Assembly (NCBI GenBank): GCA_949825065.1
Contig: OX463845.1
Location: forward strand, 30,193,315 to 30,257,314
DNA length: 64,000 bases
From: Odontocerum albicorne
Taxonomy: Eukaryota; Arthropoda; Insecta; Trichoptera; Odontoceridae
Direction of reading: 5' to 3'
In this document: one piece after another, positions 46,126 to 56,396 of the stretch
Numbering within the stretch: the stretch's first letter is position 1
Layout: each line of letters starts with the position of its first letter
Notes under the pieces: generated by a model
What the model saw: only the letters and a program-made list of their open reading frames with translations
Databases searched by the model: none
What the model was told of the DNA's origin: nothing
Position numbers and translations under genes: made by a program

Positions 46126-46530
46126 GGCCCGAGAAGGGTGCTAGGATGGTTCTAGGGGGGCGGTAATGCCGATCCGGGCAAGACGCAGGGTGGCTCTAGT
46201 AAGCAGCAGTGCCACTCCAGGCAGGACGGAACGGTGATTCTAGCAACGACAATGCTGATCCAGGCAGGGTGATTCCAGCAAACGTCAAAGCTGGTTCGGG
46301 CCGGACGGCGAGGCAGATCTATCAGACGTCAACGCTGGTCCAGGCAGGGCGGCTCCAGCAAGCAGCAAAACTGGTCCAGGCAGAATGGCAGAGCGGCTCT
46401 AGGTGGGCGGCAATGCTGATCCAGGCAGGATGGCAGGAGGACTCTAGCAAGTGGCAAATCTGGTCCAGGAAGGACGACGATGTGACTCTAGTAGGCGGTA
46501 ACGCTGGCCTAGACAGGACGAAGGCAGCCG
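46126..46530 (+). repeat. GC-rich 44-bp minisatellite, 8 to 9 copies
   Basis: Units run from GATCCAGGCAGGA through GGCTCTAGCAAGC to GGCAACGCT. Starts fall near 46170, 46213, 46256, 46292, 46336, 46372, 46417 and 46461. Lengths are 43-45 bp, with two 36-bp variants that lack about 8 bp after the CAGG block. It is far richer in GC than the rest of the window. The 131-codon open frame over it (46209-46604) arises from the repeat and is not a convincing gene. Confidence 0.88.
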
Positions 46531-47620
46531 GGGAAGTCAGCAACGTAAAGAAAGCTGGAGAGCTGGAATGGAGGCGTCATGGTTGGTTGGCTGCTGGCTG
46601 GTGACTGATTCTTGGATGCACACTGTTGATGATTTGTGCTCGAAGTATCGGTTCGTTTTAAAGACTCCTTACTGCTTCATCGAATATTGTGAAACGGACG
46701 TGGGTCATTTAGTTTGGATATTTTAGGCGGTGGAGAAAACAACGGGTTTAGAGAGGAAAGGATAGAATTTTGTACGTATATTAATGTTATAAAATACGTA
46801 TATGTTACATATTAATGTACTAATATTTTTAAATGTCATACGTATTTATATAATATATACGTACACAGACTAAAAGGATAAATATGTATACATAAATGTT
46901 TTAAATCATAATATACTACGAAGATGGGGTCAAGGTAATAACGCCGTAACTTATAAGATAAATATTTGAAATATATAAATATGGAGGGATACGAGTAGAT
47001 ATGTAAGTTTGTGCTCTTGGCACAATTTGATGTCTACCTTTGTAAATTGAGGGACGAGGGGTGGTACGAAGAATTTGTTACGGCATGGGGTGAATATCCT
47101 TGGATAGAGCTGGCAGTTGTTTTACACCAGCTGGGCACTAACTCTTCCCTTCCAGGGTGAGGTGGTCCGCGTAGTCAGGAGTAGAAGGGGAAGTGAAGAC
47201 CAGTCTAGTAGGCAACCAGGTGGATAACCCACCTGACAAGGCAGCCAGGTGAAGAGTGAATCCCACTGATCCGGATCCACCCATTTTAGCGAGAACGAAG
47301 TATTTTTGGACATCGTGTGTGGTCCGCTTACCGTATCAAGCATTTGGCCAATTCATTGATACTATCCCTTTTCCGTTACAGTCGCGACTGGAATCGGCAT
47401 CGGATTTGTGTGGTTAGGGTGTGGCAAATTTTTCCATCGGCGTGCTGAATCTTGATTGAATTTAAGTTATTTTCATCGATGTTTCTTTTCTTCATTCGGG
47501 ATGGCGAATGCCATCACGATGGATGACTGGATGATAGACGACGTCTACGAGCGCATCACTATAAGAAAATAGCAGGAGTTTAGAGACATGTGTTTCAATA
47601 ATCATTAATAATATATAAAT
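46531..47620. other. Intergenic, with a GC-rich patch at 47040-47420
   Basis: The patch carries no long frame and no recognisable motif. Together with the minisatellite it may be a decayed retroelement, but no LTR, primer-binding site or protein was identified. Confidence 0.3.
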
Positions 47621-47730
47621 AAATAAATAAATATAGGTTTATTGACAGCAACATAGTATGTACAAAATATATTTAAATACCACTTCTAAAACACATAAAT
47701 TACAGATAATTCATTAAATACAGAAGCTAT

Positions 47731-48075
47731 CAAAAGGTCTGGGCTCATCTAATAACATCTCCTCGGTCAAGATACACCCCACCAATATAGGGCGAACCCA
47801 GCCACAGGGACACCAGATGTTTTTCAGCCCACACCCTTGAACACGTAGAACAAGAAGATAAAAAAAACACAAAAATAAATAGATGACAAAAAAAATACAT
47901 TTAAGAGAGAAGACATTAAAAAGGTCCGGGCTCATCCCACAAACATTTCCCCGGCCGAGACACACCCCACAAACGCAGGGCGAGCCCGACCGCAAGGGCA
48001 TCGGGGGGCTTGAATCCCCCACCCTCGCATATCTAGATTAAAGAATAAATAAAAAAAACAAAAAAACGTATGACA
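47731..48075. repeat. 187-bp tandem duplication, diverged
   Basis: AAAGGTCTGGGCTCATC at about 47733 recurs as AAAGGTCCGGGCTCATC at about 47919. The same order of ACACCCCACAAA, AGGGCGA.CCC, CACCCT, an AT-rich AAATAAAT stretch and a .GTATGAC/GATGAC end follows in both. AAATAAATAAATAAATATAGG just upstream suggests a reversed LINE 3' end. Confidence 0.75.
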
Positions 48076-48239
48076 GAAAACAAAATAAAAAGTAAACCCA
48101 CATGTACCACCTCAGGTTAACTGCCAGCAAGAACGAAAAAAAGAAAAGCCTCAAAGGAGTCCAAATTTTACAAAATGACAAATGGGAAATGAAATAGTTG
48201 AGACAACATTGAAATATATTGTCCATCCCCTTTCATTTC

Positions 48240-49790
48240 TAATAACTATGCTCAGATACCGTTGACTTGCTGGTTAACTTACTAAGAATTCCTGTATTAA
48301 GTCAACCAGCTTACCACATGTGTCAATTAAAATGCTCTCATCACTGAAAAGAACACAAAGAAAAAAATATCTAGATATAACATAGGTGAGGTTAGCACTG
48401 TCAGTTCAAAACAAAATTAAAAAATAATCAAGTATGTTTAAGTGCTTCCTTCAAAAACTATTTCAAACATTTGAAAATATCTCAATACCATATACTCATG
48501 AGATCCTGAAAAACTGTGGTATGGTTTTCATTAGATCTTCAAATGCCTTCAAGCTAAGCAGATAGTGAAAAATTCAAACAATACAAAATATTTTGCTCAA
48601 TTTTTTTTATAATTATTACAGACCTTTCGAACCATTTTTAAAATTCAATAACTTTTTATCAAAAAAAGAGATGAATGCTGTATAATAATTAAATAATGAA
48701 GAAAAAACAAAGACAATTCTAGCCGAGTTCCGTTCAAGAGTTGAAAAGATTTCTACTTAGAAGTTTTATTATAAAACATCCTACGCAGTGTTTTTTGTTA
48801 TCAGCTAAATACTAAATACTTACAAAGGAAATCGTATTGGATTAAATTTATACGCATATCTTCTTCTAATTTTCTAATTCGCCTAATTCGCATCTGTTCT
48901 TCTAATTTTCAGAAACATTATTTAAATATACCACTAATATAATGAACTGAAAAAAAGTAATACAACAATTTGCAGTGTATGAAAAAAGGAAAATTCGTCA
49001 CGTGTCCGCACATTCACGTGTTCATTTCCAAATGAAATAAAGCAATTACCAGCTTATCTGCCCCGAGTAGAGCACGCTAAGGGTGCTGTTTCCATAATTT
49101 TAGCCAAAATTTCATTCATTAAGTTTATTCAGCATGAAACGATTTTGCGGCAAAAAAAACACATACTCGAGTGCAAAATTAAAAATTCCAAACGTAGAAA
49201 TTAACATTACACGAGAAACTTGCCATAAAATTTTGGAAAATTCAACATACGTTTTACTGGAGATTTTATCAAGTTTTAAAATAATACTAATTAGACACCA
49301 AAGTGTCGAGCAATAAAAAATAATGTATACTATAGTTTTGTAATAAAAAACAGTTAAAATAATGAGGTATTTTTAATGGTTATATTTTTTGTTCGAGTCT
49401 CCAAAGATTTTTTTTTCAAAATATCTCTGCGTGTCCAAATGGTATATTCGTAATTTTTAGTTAAGTGAAATTTGTAAAGAAAATTTAAGTTTTGGCTGAA
49501 AAATACTGGATTCCTGCAGTATCGTTTTTGATTTTAAAAGTTTTTCTTTCCCCTTACGTTAAAATATTAAATTGCGTAGACTGAGAATGATGTTTTGTTT
49601 TATTTAACAGTCAGTTAAAAAAACACATGCTCAACGCAGTATGAAGAGCACAGGATACAGAAATACCAGTGGCATCCAGCAGTTGGTTTGTTGAACGAGG
49701 GTTTGGTGATAGCTTTCTTCTTTACCTTCATTGCTGTTAATCATCACGAGTCTTCAAATTATATCTTTCCGTGAGCTTTATGTCCGAAGA
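48240..49790. other. AT-rich intergenic sequence, nothing recognised
   Basis: The open frame 49134-49316 has no supporting signal. Confidence 0.45.
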
Positions 49791-49799
49791 ACTGTAGTG

Positions 49800-50315
49800 T
49801 TTGTCTCAGATATAGTCTGTTCTGGATACAGAACTCTTTGTTTAATATGAAAATGTTAGTACGCATCGCTGTCCATCGAATTAGTCATATATAGTCAGTT
49901 CTGGATACAGAACTCTTTAGTTAAAATAAAAAAGTCAGTACGCATCGCTGTCCATCGAAATAGTCATATATAGTCTGTTCTGGATACAGAACTCTTTAGT
50001 TAAAATAAAAAAGTCAGTACGCATCGCTGTCCATCGAAATAGTCTCAGCGAAATAATCAGATATAGTCTGTTCTGGATACATAACTCTTTGGTTAAAATG
50101 AAAATGTCAGTACGCATCGCTGCCCATCGAAATAGTCTCAGCAAAATAGTCAGATATAGTCTGTTCTGGATACAGAACTCTGGTTAAAATGAAAATGTAA
50201 GTACGCATCGCTGCCCATCGAAATAGTCTCAGCAAAATAGTCAGATATAGTCTGTTCTGGATACAGAACTCTGGTTAAAATGAAAATGTAAGTACGCATC
50301 GCTGCCCATCGAAAT
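49800..50315. repeat. Tandem array of mixed 79- and 91-93-bp units, 6 copies
   Basis: TAGTCTGTTCTGGATAC starts recur at 49813, 49892, 49971, 50064, 50157 and 50248 (spacings 79, 79, 93, 93, 91). The longer units contain an extra CTCAGCRAAATAG-type 14-bp block before the next start. Every unit has GAACTCTTTGGTTAAAA and GTACGCATCGCTGYCCATCG. Copies are very similar, so the array is young. Confidence 0.93.
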
Positions 50316-51450
50316 TTTAATATGCGGCTGCTACACCTCATCTCGAATGCATAGATTCCTCTCCTCTCGCTGGCTCTCAATATCGATGTACAATATTTAC
50401 TTTGTGTAGGAATATAGAAAATCCTTGGGATCTCACTAAATACATTTTGGTTGTCTTTATGATGACTGTTTTCCAAATGTTGTCCAGTTCTTCTTATTTG
50501 TTAACATAATTTAATAATAATACACTTTGCTAGAATTTACTAAATGTAAGGAAAACATGCAGAAATGGAATTTCATAAATGAAAATAGCATGGATTATGG
50601 TCGTGGTACTATATAAGACTCAACACATGCCAACTTGTTTGAATATTGGTAATACATAATAAGGGCAAGACTGGATTGATGCGAATGATAGGGCGATTTG
50701 TGTTGCCTCCTACTAGAAATACGTGCCATAATCAACAATTGACGACCCGGACACAAAAATGAAAGACAATCAAATTAATAAAAAAAAATCAAGTAAAAAA
50801 AATGAAAAAGAATAGTTCTTTTTCTCCGCCATAAGTTTGACAAAAATATTTGTATTACAATGGTCATAGCAAAAAGAGGTAACAAGACGAAATTACATTG
50901 TGATAAGAAAATATCTTCCTAAAATACTGGGCACGTTTTTTCGAAAGCAAAATTATGAAGAGCACAAAGTGTGAGGAAATTTTGCATATGAAAGGGATTT
51001 ACGAGATAAAAGAAACTACTCATTAAAATAGGGAAAAACTAACGGAATGAGCGTCGGAGCGTGAAGAGTTAGCGCCGAGCGGGGGAGAAGGGTAGGCTCG
51101 CGTAATATGGATTTAGATTAGAGTAAGGTATGCGGCACTTTACAGAAAAACAGGCGTAACTCTATTGTTTCTAGATATTAATAAAGCTGGTTTTTCTACT
51201 ATTTAGTGTAATTTACTAGCTGCTCTTTTGTTCCCCCTGAGATTTTGAATTGAGGTTTAACCTATAAAGTCCTGGATCAATTTATAATATTTTGAAATTT
51301 ATTAATTATTGTCAAAATACTTGTTACTAAAATCTTAAAATAATCGATTATGGCCTTTGGAATCAAAAAAGGTTTTGACAATAATTTTTCAGAACAATAT
51401 TGAAACCAAAGTGACTACCGACACATGGTTTCTAAAATCGATTTTCCAAG
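50316..51450. other. Intergenic sequence, one short dispersed repeat
   Basis: 50665-50715 (GCAAGACTGGATTGATGCGA, TTGTGTTGCCTCCTAC) resembles the reverse complement of 56820-56885. A GC-rich patch at 51040-51110 is unassigned. Confidence 0.35.
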
Positions 51451-51451
51451 T

Positions 51452-51626
51452 CATCGATTAGAAGTGATATAAAATTAAGTAGGCTGGCCTGGATTGCTCA
51501 TGTCCTCCTATCTTTTGAAAGCAGGACACCCAAAATGATATTCAACAATTTTCAAGAAGGTAATCAACGATTTTCAAGAAAGTCATCCATTAGAAGGAAT
51601 ATAAAATCAAGTAGGCTGGCTTGGAA
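51452..51626 (+). pseudogene. LINE C-terminal fragment with internal duplication
   Basis: SDIKLSRLAWIAHVLLSFESRT then PKMIFNNFQEGNQRF follows the RRLAWxGHVxRM ... RTPKxIF ... EGxRRxGRP order of LINE protein tails. AGTCATCGATTAGAAGTGAT to GTAGGCTGGCCTGGA recurs 127 bp later with small changes. Confidence 0.5.
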
Positions 51627-51630
51627 AGCC

Positions 51631-51749
51631 TTGAAACCGGTAGGGTTATACCGTTACATAAAGTGGAATAAACAGTGTTTGATAAAACAAATTACAATGT
51701 CTTTTAACCTCCACAATGTTAATGCCTTAACTATAAATAATATATAACA
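51631..51749 (+). mobile_element. Palindromic element, copy 3 (right arm only)
   Basis: TTGAAACCGGTAGGGTTATA, CCGTTACATAAAGTGGAATA, AACAGTGTTTGATAAAACAA, TTACAATGTCTTTTAACCTC, CACAATGTTAATGCCTTAAC and TATAAATAATATATAAC match the right arm of copies 1 and 2. It abuts the LINE fragment directly. Confidence 0.75.
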
Positions 51750-51752
51750 GTT

Positions 51753-52805
51753 ATGCTTTGAACTCTACATTTGCTCAGTTAAAATGGGCAATGGTTCAAC
51801 GTAAGGGTGTATCGGTTCTTATTTTATTTATGTGGTATTTAAGGTGTTAAGGATAAAAAGAGGCTCGTCCACTCGTCCCGTGTTGCGGTGTGGTGGCGCG
51901 TCCTGGTGCCGGTTAGGAGGTGAGAGTTTCACTACAGGCGCAGGATTTGCGATGACGATAAGATTTAACCGTATAATTAACGGTGGTTCGCACCCATTTT
52001 TGTAGATATCCGATCAAGGCTCGACTCCACTTCTTAAAGTTTTCATTCTAGGCGTACGCGGCTGATATATTTTTGTTTTTTTTACCCAACAATTATCGAA
52101 CGTTTGTATGTTATTCGAGATATTTGAGTTTAACTCCTAAAGATGACCAAAAAAATTGTCCCAGTGTATTATTTTCCATTGGACATGTTTCTCATTCATT
52201 AGAATAAATCGTAATATAACAGTAAGCCCACAAAGTTGTAACGTATACAAAGAAAAAGTAATTGATTAGAACTTATAAATGCAATAAGAATCCAATCCGC
52301 AAAATAAATTTGAAATATCGAAAAAAAAACATATTTTATCAAACATAGAATGATTTATACCATTTTGTAAGAAATTTTCAACAGATTTATGCTTGTGTGA
52401 CGTTTATTAAAAAATCGATAAAATTCTTTTTGATATGGAGATGATACATTGGAATAAAGGCTACTATTCGGGAGTTTAATTCCCAATGGTGACCATTTAA
52501 GAGAACGTTTGCTAAAATATTATCGCGATAGATGCGAATAATTTTGTTTCTCCAAGTGTAGTAATATTTTATTTGTCGACTCCATTAGTTCTAAGTACGA
52601 AGAATTAAGACAATGTTGTCTTCAGGCCACGTTCTTTAATACGTTCGCATCACCAATTCGGTTACAAATTAATGATCTTATTATTTATACGTCTAGCATT
52701 TAATATGTGAAAAATTAATATCTTTACTTTATGAAGAATTTTTATTCCCATGTGAAATTCCCTTCAACAATACGAAGTATTTTCGAAGCATAATTATTTT
52801 CCTTC
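51753..52805. other. Intergenic, with a GC-rich patch at 51850-52060
   Basis: The patch is unassigned; there is no open frame or known motif. The rest is AT-rich. Confidence 0.35.
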
Positions 52806-52810
52806 AATTT

Positions 52811-53030
52811 TAGTTGGTAAGGCGATTTCGGTGGTTTAATTGCGAAAACACCTGTCTTCAATTGTTCAATTGGGTTGTGGGTTTGATTTTTGTTGGTTCC
52901 CAGTTTTTTGAAAAAAAAAAGTTTTCTGTCCTATTTTCAATTATGGCTTTTAAACCATCTTTTTCATTGGTTGAAAGAGATTGACACATGGTGATAAGCC
53001 TGCTTGGTTTTATTGCTAACAATAAAACCA
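52811..53030 (+). mobile_element. SINE-A copy, diverged
   Basis: TTAGTTGGTAAGGCGATTTC and GGTTGTGGGTTTGATTTTTG form a tRNA-like head. A GGTTCCCAG and TTTTCTGTCC.ATTTTCA body follows, then a GATAAGCCTGCTTGGTTTTATTG tail. Confidence 0.55.
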
Positions 53031-53055
53031 TAATAAAATATTTTCAATAAAATAT

Positions 53056-53424
53056 CCATTCTCCTATCAATCAATTATACTCATATTTAAAGATACATAA
53101 AACTCATTCTACTCTTTCTTTCAAAGTGATTCTCAACATGAATTAGTCCATCCTCTTTCTATAAATTACACTTTTATATATAGCTATATTAAATTCGTTC
53201 ACCTCTTTCTCTCAAAAATACTCTTAACGTGAAAATGTTCATTCTCTTTCTGTAAATTATATTTTAATTTATAATCACATAAAACTTCTAAAATTTTCCC
53301 TCTCTAAGTGACTCCTAGTATGAGAATGTCGATTTTTCTGCCATTATAATCTTATTTATAACTATATAAAACTTGTTACTCTAAAGTGACTATTTCTCTA
53401 AAGTGACTCTTGATATCTCACATG
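53056..53424. repeat. Diverged 91-bp tandem repeat, 4 units
   Basis: Units start near 53056, 53148, 53239 and 53329 (spacing 92, 91, 90). The shared order is CATTCTC.TTCT, AAATTATA, TTTATAACTATATAAAACT, CTCTTTCTCTCAAAGTGACT and AACATGAAAATGT. Confidence 0.8.
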
Positions 53425-56090
53425 TTAGGTTAAATACGAGAGTTTTAGAGCGCTACTTACACGAGGTCGCACTCATTGGTATCCATTCACTTAGACATTT
53501 GTGTTCCTGTACCTAAACAAATATCTTGGCAAATTCTTGGGAGTGTATCTATATTTGCGCAGTGGCATAGTTGTGGTAAAACTATAATTCACTGTCATTT
53601 ACTTTAGTCTTAGTGGCTTGCAGAAAAAAAATCTTGATTATTAATGATTAAGAATAAAATTTCCTTAATTACTTTTGAAAGGTTCAATGTAATGCTTTAT
53701 CTAGTCGTTATTTCTTCAATCCGTACTGTTCACCTCGATTTGATAACATAATGGTTTTAAGAATATAATAACGATGATCAATTTATATGTATCAAAACTT
53801 TAAACAATAACTGACTTGTATAGCTCTATTTTCTTGTCAAATATTACCTCATTAGCGCTATAATTCGTAAGCATAAACGCAACCAAATAATTTCGGTGGA
53901 ATGAAGACTTTGTGTGAAAATATTACTGAAATTCTTTTTTAAAAATCAATGAAAATGGAACCAGGACAGGCGTCTTACCACCTGGACAACGGACGCTGTT
54001 GACGAATAATGACGTAGGATAATATATATTGTATGATGGAGCTGTTTCAGAAAACCGCCCAGATTTTTTTAAGATCAAATTAGTTGATTTGTTTATACGA
54101 AGAATGACAATGTGTAAATCTATATTAAATAACTGAGCTAAAAGAAACAGGAATCGTAGGATCGAGTGTAGAATATTATTATCATAGAAATAAAATCATT
54201 TAAGATTATATTCAAGGATCTGATTCCTTGATAAAGCATCACAAAGCTTTATCAAAGATACGATTCTTTTTCTAGGAAACTCACAAAGAGTGAGATTGCA
54301 AAAAATTAAGACATATTGAAAAATTGAAACATTTGTTCTATATCTTGACTTGATGGTATCTAATAAAAATGAAAATCTTACACCTGTTTTTATTTTTGAT
54401 TTGATTTTAGTTTTGAATCATAAAATGAGGGCTGGGTCGTTTCAATAATCATCATATGCGACGGTAACGGATCCGTGATGGTCCCAAAAACCGGCAGAAT
54501 AATCGAAGTCGCAAGCATTAAACAGATAAAATCGAAATATCCGATGCTCGAAAAAGTAAAAAACGAAAATTGAAATGTTTCATGCCACTATAGCAAAAGT
54601 GACAAAATTAAAATTTGGTTTGAATACCTTCCTGCTATCATACGGTATGATATACTGTCTGGATATTATTTTGATAACGAAATCAATATATTATTTTGAT
54701 AACGAAAATTGTGTATCAAGTTCAGAATATTGGTTTTAAGTGATTTTTATAAATTTATTTCTAATTTTACAGAAATGAAACCTAAAAAGATTTTTTCAGT
54801 TTTAATAAGATCAGCCAACTTATGTTACATTTTTTAAACAGAACAAAGTTGAACATTGTTTTTTCCTTCTTTTAGTACTTTCAATAAATAATTTACCTAA
54901 AATATCGTCCAAAGTGAATTTAAAAGTTTAATATTTGTAAGTTTTTTTTCCTTTGAAGGTAAGATAATCGAGCGGATTAAAGAAGTTATAATAGAATCAA
55001 GCGAATGTTCAACTTAAATCATATGACAGCTACGATTTGTTTAAACCACATTAATACTTTTTGATGCTTTTCCAACATCTGATATATCGATTTTTTTATG
55101 CAAAAAGTTTAGATTCAAAACGGCCGATATTCTATATGCTATTGAATATTGCTGATTCTGTTTCAATCCAAATTAATGCGATTTAATAAATAAACCAATA
55201 TCTTCGTTTTTTGTCTTCTTAATACATCCCTGCTTATATAACCCATCATCCTATATGGGTCAAGTAAGACTAAAGCTGAGTTTAGTATGTAGGTAAACAT
55301 CGTTATGAAAGATACACCAGCTTACATATTTACATTCAAAAAATATTTAGAATTTCTCATTTATGTGACGTCGTAAAATATAAGTAGGCATTTGGTTCAG
55401 AAGCATTTTTTTCCTTCGCACGGACTCGGTCAGGATTTACTTGGGTCCTGGGCTAGTGTTATACGTATTTACATCGGGGATCCTTGTTTCCGGGTAGCCT
55501 CTGGCTTTCGAGGATACACGTATGTTTATTTTGATGGTTACAAAAAAGGATTTATGTAAATCGCACACTGTCGTCATCTTTTTATAACAACAAATATTAT
55601 TTATGAAATATGTGGTAAAAGAAAGAGGATAACACGATTTTGGCGCTTAGCCTTAATATATTAAACTGCTCTTGACAATGAACATTTTACAACTTAAAAT
55701 AAAACATAAATTATGGGATCTTTATATATTGAAAATATAAGGATAGGGGAGACTACTCGCACGCATTGATTACTTGTGCGAGTATTGTTGCCTCATCACG
55801 TGGTGTAATATACGTAAATCCGAAGGTGTCATTTCTCGGATCGAATACAATATTGTCTCCCAACCACGATGTCTAATAGGTTCAAATTACCAATTCGGGT
55901 TTGTTGAAGGATATCATACGGAAGATGAATACTGAATGTATAATAAAACTTAAATATATTTCTATGTTGCTACCTTTTGACGAAAAAGGGAATTAAAACG
56001 ACGAAGAAAAAATATTCCGATTCTCTAAGCTTACAGGTCTGTCTCATACATTATTATGTAAATGTTCACCGTTGAAGTGAAAAATATCTC
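53425..56090. other. AT-rich intergenic sequence, weak repeat D fragment
   Basis: 55748-55800 (CTCGCACGCATTGATTACTTG, GCGAGTATTGTTGCCTCATC) loosely resembles the middle of repeat D at 19227. Nothing else is supported. Confidence 0.35.
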
Positions 56091-56094
56091 TGGA

Positions 56095-56396
56095 AAATTT
56101 TTACGTCCTCTATACATAAGATACTTTCTCGGAATTTTATTTTTGAAATTCAAATTAACTTATTCTTTGAAAATAACATTTGTATCATTTTTTTTCACAA
56201 ATAACAGTTACATAAAGTATTTCATTGTAGAAATATTATACTCCTTTGTAAGGGAAATTACATTTTACAAATATTCAAATTTCGTTATTTTCAAATAAAC
56301 TTTTGTCTTTTTATGTTTGGCTAGAAAAATTTTTACGTCCTCTATACATAAGACACTTTCTCAGAATTTTATTTTTGAAATTCAAATTAACTTATT
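56095..56396 (+). repeat. 70-bp direct duplication, 232 bp apart
   Basis: AAATTTTTACGTCCTCTATA to TTCAAATTAACTTATT occurs at 56095-56164 and again at 56327-56396 with only two mismatches. The intervening 162 bp are unique AT-rich sequence. Confidence 0.9.

Noticed and set aside
46209..46604. 131-residue hypothetical protein
   Set aside because: Coincides with the GC-rich minisatellite; residues change with unit length variants and no family or splice signal is present.
49800..50315. CRISPR-like array
   Set aside because: Whole units are repeated with no unique spacers, in a eukaryotic genome; it is a minisatellite.
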